Positions 42,595 through 53,800 of a DNA stretch of 64,000 nucleotides are shown here, piece by piece; the first letter of the stretch is position 1; every line of letters starts with the position of its first letter. A program made the position numbers and the translations under genes. Below the pieces are notes generated by a model that was given only the letters and a program-made list of their open reading frames with translations, searched no databases and had not been told where the DNA came from. Source of the stretch: CAYULW01 sp964445815 (GTDB taxonomy: Bacteria; Bacteroidota; Bacteroidia; Flavobacteriales_E; Vicingaceae); the NCBI GenBank assembly GCA_964445815.1, contig CAYULW010000001.1, positions 434,001-498,000 of the forward strand, written 5' to 3'.

Positions 42595-43188
42595 TTAAAT
42601 TTTCAAGTTTTGATAAATCTGTTCTTCTATATGTTCAAGTATATTTTCTAAATAACTGTCATCATTAATGGTGCTGGCAGTAAAAATTCCACCTTCGATC
42701 ATCGAGTAGATTTGTTTAGCTGTTTTTTTTGCATCAACGCTAGGATTAAAAAGACCTTTCTCTTGTCCGCTTATGATGATTTGCTCGATATTGCCAACTA
42801 GTTTTTCTACAATTTGTTTTACTGCTTTATAAAGCTTTGGATGAATGTTTTTAGAATCCGTCGCCACATTAATGATTGGACATCCTCCCATTTTCCCTGT
42901 CTTCTTAAAGTAGGCTCTGTAATAGTTTGTAATTAAGTATAGCTGTTGATGAGGATCTTCTATGGCATTGATTTGATCTGAGAGAGGGAAAATGATTTGC
43001 CTTACATTATACTTAAAGGCTTGAATCGCAAGATCGTCTTTGTTTTCAAAATTACCATAGATGGCCCCTTTAGTCAATTTAGTAGCTGAAGTAATGTCGG
43101 ACATGCTCGTCCCTATATAGCCTTTTCGATTAAATATAGAGGAGACCTGCTCCAGAATAAATTGCTTGGTAGCTTCAGCTTTTCCCAT
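42595..43188 (-). CDS. TetR/AcrR-family transcriptional regulator
   Basis: A 197-residue repressor with an N-terminal TetR helix-turn-helix (about 8-55: ILEQVSSIFNRKGYIGTSMSDITSATKLTKGAIYGNFENKDDL) and a helical ligand-binding domain with GGCPIINVATDS. First gene of a two-gene operon with a thioesterase. A 36-bp perfect palindrome 9 bases upstream is the evident autoregulatory operator. Confidence 0.93.
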   Translation of the reverse strand: MGKAEATKQFILEQVSSIFNRKGYIGTSMSDITSATKLTKGAIYGNFENKDDLAIQAFKYNVRQIIFPLSDQINAIEDPHQQLYLITNYYRAYFKKTGKMGGCPIINVATDSKNIHPKLYKAVKQIVEKLVGNIEQIIISGQEKGLFNPSVDAKKTAKQIYSMIEGGIFTASTINDDSYLENILEHIEEQIYQNLKI

Positions 43189-43196
43189 GGTTCAAA

Positions 43197-43232
43197 AATA
43201 CAAAAATATACCAATTGGTATATTTTTGTATT
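43197..43232. promoter_or_regulatory. TetR-type operator: 36-bp perfect palindrome
   Basis: Every base pairs symmetrically about 43214/43215 over 18 bases on each side; the core is TACCAATTGGTA flanked by AT-rich arms. It lies immediately upstream of the tetR start at 43188 and would block its promoter when bound. Size and position are classic for a TetR dimer or pair of dimers. It lacks G+C in the arms and any long loop, so it is not a terminator. Confidence 0.8.
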
Positions 43233-43264
43233 AAAAAAACTCCTCTATAAAATGAGGAGCTTTT
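43233..43264 (-). terminator. Intrinsic terminator of icd
   Basis: On the minus strand GCTCCTC - 8-base loop - GAGGAG is followed by seven T residues, starting 3 bases after the isocitrate dehydrogenase stop codon. It separates icd from the tetR operator. Confidence 0.8.
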
Positions 43265-43266
43265 AA

Positions 43267-45480
43267 TTAATCAATTAGTGCGTTCAAAGTTTCACTTGGC
43301 CGCATAGCTTGAGAAGTCAGACTTTCATTGGGATAATAATAACCGCCAATGTCCATAGCCTGGCCTTGCACCTTGTTGAGTTCATCAACAATTTTACCCT
43401 CATTTTCTTTTAATGCTTCGGCCAATTCTTTGAAATCAGAAGCCAACTCCACATCTTCTTGTTGCTGACTTATGGCTTCAGCCCAGTATAATGCTAGGTA
43501 AAAGTGGCTTCCTCGATTATCCAATTCGTTGACTTTACGAGAAGGAGATTTACCACTCATAAGTAGTTTTTCAGTTGCTTGATCTAGACAGTTGGCTAAA
43601 ACCTTTGCCTTTGAATTGGAATTTGTTTCTGCCAAATGCTCAAGAGAAACGGCCAAAGCCAAAAACTCTCCTAAGGAATCCCATCTTAGGTGATTTTCTT
43701 TATTAAACTGTTGCACATGTTTAGGTGCTGAACCACCCGCACCGGTTTCGAACAAGCCTCCGCCATTCATTAATGGAACGATAGATAACATCTTAGCTGA
43801 TGTACCCAGTTCAAGAATAGGGAAAAGGTCAGTCAGATAATCTCTCAACACATTACCGGTAACAGAAATCGTATTGTCACCTTTTTTAAGTCTTCCTAAA
43901 GTAAATCTGGTGGCTTCTGCAGGAGACATAATATGAATCTCTAATCCATTGGTATTGTGATTCGTTAAATATTGATTTACCTTTTTAATCAGCTCTCTAT
44001 CATGAGCTCTAGCGTCATTCAACCAGAATACCGCAGGCCATCCTGTTGCTTTTGCTCTACTGACTGCCAGTGATACCCAGTTTTCGATAGGAGCATCTTT
44101 TACTTGGCACATTCTCCAAATGTCTCCTGCTTCAACCTCATGTTCCAAGATAACGGTTCCTTCCTGATCGATGACCTTGACCTTCCCGCTTTCTGAAACT
44201 TCAAACGTTTTATCATGTGACCCATACTCTTCAGCCTTTTGAGCCATTAGTCCTACGTTTGGAACCGTACCCATGGTAGTGGGGTCAAAAGCACCGTTCG
44301 CTTTGCAGAATTGTATTGTTTCTTCATATATATCTGCATAACTGCTATCCGGTATAACTGCTTTTGTATCTTGCTGTTTGCCTTCAGCATTCCACATCTG
44401 ACCTGATGTTCTGATCATTGCGGGCATAGATGCATCGATGATGACATCACTTGGTACATGAAGATTTGTGATGCCTTTGTCTGAATTCACATAAGCCATG
44501 TCAGGTCCATTAGAAATGCAATCCTCTATTGCTTTAAGAATTTCGTTTTTGTGACTTAAATCTGAACCTTCAAGCTTCAGGATAACATTTCCTAAGCCAT
44601 CATTTGGGTTGGCACCAATAGAGTCTAAATCTGAACCATACTTGTTAAATACAGGTGCAAAGAAAGCTTTAACAGCATGACCAAAAATAATGGGGTCAGA
44701 GACCTTCATCATCGTAGCTTTCATGTGCAATGAGAATAAGACACCTTTATTCTTCGCATCTTCAATTTCTTGTGCTAGAAAAGCTTTAAGTGCTTTAACG
44801 TTTAAATAGGTTGCATCGATGACTTCTCCGGCCAAAACATTTATACCTTCCTTTAATGTGGAAACAGTTCCTTCATGACTGTGCAATTCAATCTTTAAAG
44901 TATTGGCTTTTTCAAAGGTGTATGACTTTTCGTTAGATCTGAAATCATTTTTACCCATAGTAGAGACATGTGATTTAGATGAACTTGACCAAGCACCCAT
45001 TGAATGAGGATTTTTCTTCGCAAATTCTTTTACCGCTTTTGGTGCCCTTCTGTCAGAATTGCCTTCTCTTAATACGGGGTTCACAGCACTACCTTTTACT
45101 TTATCGTACCTTGACTTGATGGATTCTTCTTTATCATCTCTGGGTTCGGTTGGGTAATCCGGAATTGCAAAACCCTGCGCCTGTAATTCTTTAATAGTAG
45201 CCAAAAGTTGAGGGACAGATGCACTAATATTTGGAAGTTTAATAATGTTTGCATCAGGGGTTTTTGCCAATTCTCCAAGCTCTGATAAGGCATCATTTAC
45301 CTTTTGTGCATCAGTGAGGTAGTCAGGAAATACAGATAAAATCCTTCCTGCAAGCGAAATGTCTCTGGTTTCTACACTAATTCCCGCTTTGCTTGTAAAT
45401 TTTTGGACAATCGGAAGCAATGAGTATGTAGCTAAAGCAGGTGCTTCATCAGTTTTAGTGTAGATTATTTTTTGGCTCAT
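43267..45480 (-). CDS. icd: NADP-dependent isocitrate dehydrogenase, monomeric type
   Basis: TCA-cycle enzyme converting isocitrate to 2-oxoglutarate with NADP. The 737-residue length and sequence (IIYTKTDEAPALATYSLLPIVQ, KSHVSTMGKNDFRSNEKS, FWLNDARAHDRELIKKV, ETGAGGSAPKHVQQF) mark the monomeric IDH family (IDH II), distinct from the 45-kDa dimeric enzyme. All main conserved segments are present. Monocistronic, with its own -7 box at 45515-45522 and a terminator. Confidence 0.97.
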   Translation of the reverse strand: MSQKIIYTKTDEAPALATYSLLPIVQKFTSKAGISVETRDISLAGRILSVFPDYLTDAQKVNDALSELGELAKTPDANIIKLPNISASVPQLLATIKELQAQGFAIPDYPTEPRDDKEESIKSRYDKVKGSAVNPVLREGNSDRRAPKAVKEFAKKNPHSMGAWSSSSKSHVSTMGKNDFRSNEKSYTFEKANTLKIELHSHEGTVSTLKEGINVLAGEVIDATYLNVKALKAFLAQEIEDAKNKGVLFSLHMKATMMKVSDPIIFGHAVKAFFAPVFNKYGSDLDSIGANPNDGLGNVILKLEGSDLSHKNEILKAIEDCISNGPDMAYVNSDKGITNLHVPSDVIIDASMPAMIRTSGQMWNAEGKQQDTKAVIPDSSYADIYEETIQFCKANGAFDPTTMGTVPNVGLMAQKAEEYGSHDKTFEVSESGKVKVIDQEGTVILEHEVEAGDIWRMCQVKDAPIENWVSLAVSRAKATGWPAVFWLNDARAHDRELIKKVNQYLTNHNTNGLEIHIMSPAEATRFTLGRLKKGDNTISVTGNVLRDYLTDLFPILELGTSAKMLSIVPLMNGGGLFETGAGGSAPKHVQQFNKENHLRWDSLGEFLALAVSLEHLAETNSNSKAKVLANCLDQATEKLLMSGKSPSRKVNELDNRGSHFYLALYWAEAISQQQEDVELASDFKELAEALKENEGKIVDELNKVQGQAMDIGGYYYPNESLTSQAMRPSETLNALID

Positions 45481-45514
45481 CTTTGTAATGTTATCGGTGT
45501 TAAAAATGCGGCTG

Positions 45515-45522
45515 CAAAGGTA
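45515..45522 (-). promoter_or_regulatory. -7 box for icd
   Basis: Minus strand TACCTTTG then C, an exact match to the TAnnTTTG consensus, 35 bases before the icd start. Confidence 0.55.
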
Positions 45523-45592
45523 ATTTTTTAAATACTTTAAAAAAATTGCAGCATATTGATATTTCTTTGGTCATTAATACAGGCTAACAAAT

Positions 45593-46156
45593 TTGGAAGA
45601 AGCAGAAAAACATATTCATCATCACCTGATAGAAAGAGCAAAACGCTTTGACAGAAAAGCACAAGCAGAATTGTATAAGGTGTATTTCAAGGCGATGTAT
45701 AATACAAGCTTAAGGATTGTGAAGGATGAATATGTAGCAGAAGACATTATGCAAGATGCATTCATAGAGACCTTTAAAAAGATCAATGAGTTGAGAGATA
45801 ATATAACATTTGGGGCATGGTTAAAAAAAATAGTGGTTAATCGAAGCATTAGCTTTATTAATAGGGCAGGGAGAATCAGTGAGCATTTAAAAGAAATATC
45901 AGTTGAGGCAGAAGAGGAAAATGATATTGACTCGGAAATAAATGAAATAAAAGAGGCATTAAGTGAGATTGGAAGAGCTTATGAACTTGTATTTAATCTT
46001 TATTATATAGAAGGCTTTGACCATGAAGAGATGGCATCAATTCTGAACGTTGCTCCAAGCACAACTCGATCTCAATTAACTAGAGCGAAGCAAAAGATAA
46101 GAAAGGTAATTCAAGAAAAAAGAGAACAAAAAAGACAAAACTATGCAGTGGGATGA
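45593..46156 (+). CDS. ECF-type RNA polymerase sigma factor
   Basis: A 187-residue extracytoplasmic-function sigma factor. Region 2 includes LRIVKDEYVAEDIMQDAFIETFKKI; region 4 includes YELVFNLYYIEGFDHEEMASILNVAPSTTRSQLTRAKQKIRK. The start is TTG, the only usable start upstream of region 2. It begins a three-gene operon and overlaps the next gene by 14 bases. Likely regulated by the downstream membrane protein acting as anti-sigma factor. Confidence 0.92.
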   Translation: MEEAEKHIHHHLIERAKRFDRKAQAELYKVYFKAMYNTSLRIVKDEYVAEDIMQDAFIETFKKINELRDNITFGAWLKKIVVNRSISFINRAGRISEHLKEISVEAEEENDIDSEINEIKEALSEIGRAYELVFNLYYIEGFDHEEMASILNVAPSTTRSQLTRAKQKIRKVIQEKREQKRQNYAVG

Positions 46157-46691
46157 TTTAAAAAATAGGAAGACTGATTTTGATGAAATGGAACCTGAGA
46201 AAGGACATCTAAACCGGTTTGAAGATCGCCTTAAAGAAACATTTTCAAGTCATGAAAAAAAGAATTTTTTATGGCTTCGGATAGCGGCAATTTTTGTTTT
46301 GTCTTTTGGGATACTATGGTTTTTAAATAATGGGGAAAAGCCAATTGAAATAGCTGAAAACACGACAGAGCAAAACGATGAATCTATTCCTATTGAGGAG
46401 GCGGAGTATTATTATAAAAATGCTTTCTCTAAGAAAATTGAATTGTTAGCAAAGGAGAATACCAGTCCTGAAAGCAAAACACTTATCGAAGAGAGCAATC
46501 AGATGATACTAGATCTGGACAATGAATATTTAAAATTAGTAGAAGAATTAGAAAGAACCGGTGATCAGAGAGTGGCTGTGGCCATGATCAATAATTATAA
46601 AAGCAGAATCAAAATACTCGAGGCTTTGATTCTGAAAATCAAATACATTAATCAATTAAAAAAAGAAAATGATGAAAACATTTCAGCTTAA
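46143..46691 (+). CDS. Single-pass membrane protein, probable anti-sigma factor
   Basis: A 182-residue protein with an N-terminal cytoplasmic segment (about 1-38), one membrane helix (about 42-62, FLWLRIAAIFVLSFGILWFL) and a periplasmic part rich in coiled coil (about 95-180). This layout, and its overlap with the ECF sigma gene, is that of anti-sigma factors, although no zinc-anti-sigma HxxxCxxC motif is present. It overlaps the next gene by 23 bases. Confidence 0.7.
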   Translation: MQWDDLKNRKTDFDEMEPEKGHLNRFEDRLKETFSSHEKKNFLWLRIAAIFVLSFGILWFLNNGEKPIEIAENTTEQNDESIPIEEAEYYYKNAFSKKIELLAKENTSPESKTLIEESNQMILDLDNEYLKLVEELERTGDQRVAVAMINNYKSRIKILEALILKIKYINQLKKENDENISA

Positions 46692-47745
46692 ATTATCGAG
46701 TACTCTTTTTGTACTCATATACTTCCTGATATTTACTACTGAAGCTAAGAAAGCAGATGTAGAGAAAACGAAACAAATTTCTAAAAATTATAGTGTGAAT
46801 TCAGAGCATGTAATGAACATTGAAAACAAGTTTGGTGAGGTAAAGATAACTACATGGGAGAAAAACGAGGTTTCGGTTAACATTACAATAAAAGTTGATG
46901 CAAAAAACGATGAGAAGGCTCAAGAGTTTTTAGATGATATTGTCGTTGAAATTGAAGAAGGTAAATCAAACTCTTCTTATCGGACTATGATTGGTTCAAA
47001 AAAGGGTAAAATAAAGATCAATAATAATGAAAGTAAAGGATTTGAAGTTAATTATGATGTAAAAATGCCCCGAACAAATAACTTAAATTTAAAAAACGAG
47101 TTTGGTCCGTTTATCATTAATGATCTAGATGGGAAAGCAGATATTGAAGTCAAGTTTGGTAGTGCTAATATTGGAAAACTGACTCATGCGGAAAACAAGT
47201 TAGCGTTTGAATTTTCGGATCAGGTGCTTATCCAACATTTAGATAAGGGGCATCTCACAGTTAAGTTTTCCAAATGTGAATTGGGGGCTGCAACTGATAT
47301 AAAAGTGGCATCTGAATTTTCCGATATTGAAATTGATGGAGTAGGTAATCTAGTTCTTGCATTGAAATTTGGCTCTGTAAATATTGATCAGGTTATTGAC
47401 GCCGAGATAGCTTCAAATATGTCTAAAATAAACATCGATTACCTCAAAGGGAAAGGCGTTTTTAAGCCAAAATATGGTAAGCTGAATATAGACAAAGTTT
47501 CAAAGGAAATGACAGGACTAGACATTAACGGAGAGTTTACTCCAATAGATGTCACGATAGAGGAGGGTGCCAGTTTTGAGGCGGATTTTTACGTCTCTAT
47601 GTCCGGAATAAATGTGCCTAATGTTAAATGGACCACAAAAGATACTGAGGGTAATAGTAAGAGTTATAAAGGTATTATTGGAGGTTCGTCCAAAAATAAA
47701 GTCTCCATTCATTCTTCTTTTGGCAAGGTGAATGTTGATTTCTAG
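46669..47745 (+). CDS. Exported beta-helix-like surface protein (DUF4097-like)
   Basis: A 358-residue protein with a signal peptide (about 1-26) and a run of short beta repeats centred on 'FG/FS' turns: NKFGEVKITT, NEFGPFIIND, VKFGSANIGKL, EFSDIEIDGVG, LKFGSVNIDQV, KYGKLNIDKV, SFGKVNVDF. This spacing suggests a right-handed beta-helix of the DUF4097/putative adhesin type. Third gene of the ECF sigma operon and probably the output or sensor of the envelope signalling unit. A terminator follows. An alternative start is the second Met. Confidence 0.75.
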   Translation: MMKTFQLKLSSTLFVLIYFLIFTTEAKKADVEKTKQISKNYSVNSEHVMNIENKFGEVKITTWEKNEVSVNITIKVDAKNDEKAQEFLDDIVVEIEEGKSNSSYRTMIGSKKGKIKINNNESKGFEVNYDVKMPRTNNLNLKNEFGPFIINDLDGKADIEVKFGSANIGKLTHAENKLAFEFSDQVLIQHLDKGHLTVKFSKCELGAATDIKVASEFSDIEIDGVGNLVLALKFGSVNIDQVIDAEIASNMSKINIDYLKGKGVFKPKYGKLNIDKVSKEMTGLDINGEFTPIDVTIEEGASFEADFYVSMSGINVPNVKWTTKDTEGNSKSYKGIIGGSSKNKVSIHSSFGKVNVDF

Positions 47746-47771
47746 ATTTTTTCTAGGATGTTAAACAATTG

Positions 47772-47801
47772 AAAAGCCCACGAATTTTCGTGGGCTTTTT
47801 T
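47772..47801. terminator. Bidirectional terminator between the surface-protein gene and the M6 protease gene
   Basis: AAAAGCCCACGAA / TTCGTGGGCTTTT with a 2-base loop and flanking T-tract, between two convergent genes. Confidence 0.88.
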
Positions 47802-47803
47802 AG

Positions 47804-50800
47804 TTAATTGTTTATAACACTTATTTTTCGGCTGATGCGTTTATCTCCTATTGCGATTTCTACAAAATAAATTCCTTCAGGAACATCGCCCAAATTAAAC
47901 TGTGCCTTTTGATGTGAAAGGTTAGAAACTGAATACTCAATTGTTTTACCAATAATATCAAAAACTCTGATTTGAAGATTTTTATTCATTTCTATACCTT
48001 CAATAATGAATTGTCCATTGTTTGGATTCGGATATAAATCAACAGTGAGAAACTCAGAGTTTTCTGTAATACCAATCACTTGAGCAGTATCTTGAATTAC
48101 CCTTACAATTTGAGGTACCAATGGAGGAGACGACACAATAATAGAATCTGATCTCACATTTCCTGTGTTATTACTATCAATGGCTGTTACAGTAATTCGT
48201 TGAGTAAATTGCCCCATTGTTGTTGAAGTAGTCATCCAGGCAGAATTTTCAGTGATTGTCCAAGCAATAAGGTTAGAGCTAATGTTAAAATGAGCCTCAT
48301 CCAGAGAATCACTTCCAAGAACGATAATGCTTGGAGCAACTTGAAATAATGGTGTAGTTTCTCTTTGAGCAACAATCAATGTATCGTCAGGGAATCCCGG
48401 AGCACTACCTATAATTTCTGCATATCTTGGATTTCCAAAATTATTACGTGTTGCAGCAAGCACTGTAATGGTCTCTGTATTGTTTCCACTTGTTGGATTA
48501 ACCAATATCCAAGAAGTCGTTTCAGATAAAGACCAGCCCTGTATGTTAGATTGTACAAAGAAAGTCCCGGTACTACCTTGTGGATTATTGACCCAAAGTG
48601 TATCTTCAGATAATGAGAAATTCGGTGTTGAGCCATCAACTTGAGTAACGGTTACCAATTCGCTTAATCCTCCACTACCTGAGAAATCAAGGGTGGCGGT
48701 TCTAGCTGCACCTGTTAAGTTATCACTATTTGCGGTGACATTTACAGTTCCATTATTCGTTCCAGAGTTTGGCGTTACATTAAGCCAAGTGACAGGATTA
48801 CTTACGGTCCAGGTTATATTTGAATTGACATTCAAAATACCACTACTGCCTGAAGTTGAACCTAAGCTTAAGCTGCTAGGGCTAATTGTAATAGAAGGAC
48901 TAAAGCCTCTTTGAATAACGACAACCGTATCAGGTATTGGTAAGCTAGCACCTGATGTGATGGCATAGGTTATCCGATTATTCGGACTAGGATTAGCAGA
49001 ATTTGCGGTTATGATAACAGTACCGTTTCCTGTACCATTATTATTTGTTAAGCTTATCCAATTATCAACAGCCGTTGCAGACCAATTTACATTAGAGCCT
49101 GCTATTACATTATAGGAACCTGTTGAATTAGATGTAGAGTTCAAGTATACGGTATCCGGGTTTGTTGTTAACATTCCCGAGGTCATAAAATCTTGAATAA
49201 CCACTAAAGTGTCCCTTCCTATGAGTGTTGTAAAAGCTACAAAAGATATCTTTTCTGAGCCTGATGTATTTGCAGACTGCGCTGTAACAGTTATGTTGGT
49301 ATTCCCTGCCGTCCCTGAATTCGGACTAGATTGTAACCATGAAGCTCCATCCACAGAGCTCCAGTTGGAGTTTGATACTGCATTGGCATTTGCAGTAGAT
49401 CCATTCGTTGCAGCTAATCTTATCGTATCCGGGCTGACATCAATAACAGGAGATACTCCTAATTGAGTCACAAAAACAGTATCAAACACTGTACCTCCTA
49501 AGTCTTGTATTGCAATATATCCGTTTCTAGGAGCTAAAGAGCCATTTGCCGAATTCGAAATTATTGTTATGCCTCCAGTATCAACAGGTGGACCATTAAA
49601 TGAAAAATTCAACCAATTAACACTTGAAGATACCTGCCAGGTCACGTTTGAATTTACGGTGATAATTCCTGTACTGCCGATTAAGTTACTTAAGGTAATA
49701 AATCTAGGGTTTGCATTTAAAAATGAAGCTGTAGGCAAGGCGTTTTGAATTACCACAACAGTATCAAATAAATTGTTTGCTGCATCTTCATAAGAAACAA
49801 AAGAAACTCTTTGTGCTCCTGTATTATTATCACTATTTGCGGTAAAAGTTAGATTATCATTTCCCGTTCCCGATATCGGAGTAGCATCAAACCAGTTAGC
49901 TCCTTTTGCAATAGTCCAATTTGTATTCGCCACAATATTGCCGCTAGCCGAAGAACCTAATGTTGCAGCAAGCATAACCGTATCCGGATTGGTAACAATG
50001 CTTAGAGTATTCCCTAATTGTGTGACGAAAACAGTATCGAATAATGTCCCACCAATATCCTGTACCGCAACATAAGTCATCCTCGGTGTCGGACTCATGT
50101 TTGCAGAACCTGTAGAAATCATTACAGTATTGGTATCAAAAGTATTTGTAGGGTTGGTTACCTGTAACCAAGAAGCACCAGAGCTTGTTTGCCATTGAAC
50201 CGTTGAATTAACTGTGAAAATGTCTGAACTTCCTGCCGAATTACTAAGTGTGATTGATTGTGGACTAACAGATAAGCTTGGAGGCGGAGGGGGTGTCCCT
50301 GTTTGTTTGATATAGACAGTGTCATTGCTTACTCCACCAGTTCCGGATATGACGATAAATCCTAGTCGATCATTAATGGAAGAGTTAATACTTGGGGAAA
50401 CATTTGGATTGCCATTTGTCGAACCGGATAAAGGATTAACAGTAATCCATGTAGAAGAAGGTGTTATTGTCCATGCTACACTTGAGGAAATACTTATTTG
50501 TTGAGCTGAACTAGGTTGAGCTGCAAAGTATAAAGTATCCGGTGTAACATCTAAGTAGTTTCCTGATCCACGTTGAATAACAATAACGGTATCTTTTATA
50601 GTCGTTCTTGTTGAGCTTATATACACTTCAGCACTTCTTGGAGGACCAATATTAGGTTGTAAGGCCAAGAGGTTAACCGTGGCATTTAAGTTGCCATTAA
50701 ATGGTGAAGAAATTAGCCATATGGCATTATCACTTGTTGACCAACTTGTATTTGAGTTAAGAGTGAACGATGTTTGACTGCCAGATGCAGCATTAATGTA

Positions 50801-53800
50801 TACTGTGTCTTCAATAGCATCTAAAATGGCTGTGTTACTGGAATTGTAACTGGCCTCCCATCCCGTTTCTTGTATAAAATTATCACTTGTAAACACAACT
50901 AGCATACTTCCACTTGTTGCGGTAACTTGACTTGGGATTGAGTTGCCTGAAAAGGTTCCGAGTAAAGTGCCAGCGGTCGAAGTTCCGTCATAGACACTTA
51001 CAAAGTCAAAGTTGGTTTCCGTATCAAATCGATTAAAGTTTAAGTCAATGGTAAATGCTCCCGGAGGTTGAATCAACCATTCGCAATTTGAATTTGAAAC
51101 ATAATTTGCGCTTACTGCACTTCCATCATCAAATGTTCCTGAAGCTGCAGTAAATGTTGTTCTTCCTGAGCAAGCAGGTCTTGGTCGAGTAGTATAAACT
51201 GCACGCCATCCATTGTCAGTAATGGAATTATCCGATTCAAAGGTAATAAGCATCGAGCCTCCGCTTGAGGTGAGGATACCTGGTAATGACCCTCCTGAGA
51301 AGGTGCCTAATTTGGGGTCATTCGTAGAGGATCCATCATATATACTAACCGTGTCATTTCCACTTTGAGTGCTGAATCGAGTAAAACTAAGGTCTATGAT
51401 TACATTAGTTGCTGCAGGCTGAATGAGCCATTCGCAATCTGTGTTATTCGCATAGTTTTGACCAACAGGAGAACCATCTGTTATGGCTCCTGTATTGGCA
51501 GTATAAGTGGTTGTTGGTGAACAAAAAGTAGCTGATGAAGTGTACGTCCCGTCCCATCCCTGAGCCTGATTGGTATTATCTGTCATGAATCGAATAAACA
51601 TTGCACCACTATAAGCAGTTATTGGAAATCTTGTATTATTTCCCAGATAGGTCATTAATAGAGTGCCGGAACTATTGGTGCCATCATAGACTTCAACTCG
51701 ATCTCCAAAATTGGCAAGGTTAAGGTTGTTCATGGTGAAGGTAATGGTCGCAGGATTACCCGGAGGTTGAATGAGCCATTCACAGTTCAAATTTGGATCG
51801 TAATTAGATGTACCACTCCCATCAGATACAGTGCCGGAAGAGGCAGTTAGATTAACAGTTCCTGAACACGTTATAGAAGAAGAAGTCGTATAGGTTGCAT
51901 CCCATCCCTGATCTACTACAGAGCCATTGGTTCTAAACTCAAGATAAAGCGCGTTAGAAGTTGAAGTTACACTTGCAGGGATACTCGTTCCACTATAATT
52001 GGCAATTTGAGGCGCCGTGTTATCTGTTCCATCAAAAATGAGTACTCTGTCTGCACCTGCTTCTGTACTAAAGGCTGTAAAGTTTAAAGTTATGGTTCCT
52101 GAAGGTGGCTGGATTAACCACGAACAAAATTGGTTGTTGTCGTAATTATTAACCCCACTGCCATCTGAAAATGATCCGTTTGTTGCTGTCAAAGTTGTTG
52201 ATCCACTACAACCGGGTCCCGAAATCGAAGTAGTGTATACCGCATCCCATCCTGCATCGGTTATGCTACCATTAGTTATAAACTCTACAAACATCACTCC
52301 TCCTGTAGAGGTGATTGTGTTTAAATTATTTGTACCGGAATATGATCCTAAAAGTGGGGCTGAATTATTAATGCCGTCATATATTCTAATGACATCATTG
52401 TTAATTTCAGTTGCTAACGAAGTAAATCTCAATGTGATGGTTGATACTCCGGTAGGTTGGATCAGCCATGAGCAACTCAAGTTATTCGCATAATTGGAAG
52501 CTCCGCTTCCATCTGAGAAGCTTCCTGTAGTACCGGTTAAAGTAGTTGTGCCACCTGAGCAGTTGGCCGAACTTGGCTGAGGACCAAAGTCAAAAAATAT
52601 CTTCCCGCTATTTTCAGAAATATTTCTGATTTGTAGGCTTGTTGCAGCAAGATTATAGTTTCTGGCATTAGGATTGGAATTGTCATCGAAAGTGGTATTG
52701 TTAGTCGATCCGGGAAATAGATCACCATTATCACCACGATTAACTTCATTGTCTAAATCATTGTTGCCATCAGCTTCTTCTAAGTCAACTCCTTTCAGGT
52801 TCTCGTCAGCATTTACACTATTCCCTGAGGTATTTGTTTTTGTTGTATTAATGTGCCAGATAGCTAATCCCGTTCCCGGAAGTTCTAAATCCAATCCGGT
52901 TTTTTGTCTGTTTTCTAGAAGGAAATATTCGTTTGAAATCGGAGTGTTAACTCTGATTATTTCATTGTTACTCGTGCTTGCAACATCTAAACTGTCTGCA
53001 GAACTACTTCCAATTGTGAGTACTCTAGGTGTATCCCAACCATTTTCAACTCTACACCATGCTGAAAAGTTTACTGGTCTGTGTTCTCCACCCATCCAGC
53101 CTCCTCCGGCCATCAGACACCAGTTGCCTATTCCTTCAGAATCACCATTGGAAGCATCTGTGTCATATAAATCAGGCAGACCTAGATTATGCCCAAACTC
53201 ATGACAAAAAACCCCAATTCCGACCATGTTTTGATTGGCACCTGCAATACGAGTTTCCGGGTTCATCATATAATCATTGATGAATTTTCCATCAAGGCTT
53301 ATAGCACCTTGATTGGCGCCTGCAAGAACCCATCGATGTGACCAGATGTATTGAGTTCTGCTTCCTTGTTCTGCTCCAGGTCCTGCATGTACCACCAAGA
53401 TTCCATCTACATCTCCATCATTATCATTATCGTAATTGGCAAAGTTTGCTCCTGCAACATCAGCAGCAACAACTGCTTCTCTGGCTAAATCTGCAGCTCT
53501 TGAATAACCACTGTCACGGCCATAGTAGAGGTAGCCATTAGCTGCCCTGTACCAGCCCATCACATCCACATTTATGGTGACACTTCCATTTGAAGCGGTT
53601 TCGTAAAAAGTTTTAAAACTTCCGTCACCACTTCTATAATTGGCTCCATAGAGTAGACTATCAAAATTACTCTTGTTATAAGTGCTTTGTAAGTCAGGAT
53701 AATCAATGAGTATGGCAAGTATTCTTAGATTTCCGCTGGTCGGGTAGGTTTTATTACTCAAGTGAGAATTAACTTGATCTAGAATAGAGTTTTTAAGAGG

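Noticed and set aside
48080..52560. Repetitive sequence that could suggest a CRISPR array or satellite
   Set aside because: Periodicity is about 270 and 340 bases and arises from BACON and CUB domain repeats in one open frame; no short identical repeats with spacers.
52674..53204. 176-codon plus-strand open frame inside the M6 protease gene
   Set aside because: It is antisense to a well-conserved protease/CUB region and has no recognisable protein features; a by-product of codon use in the real gene.
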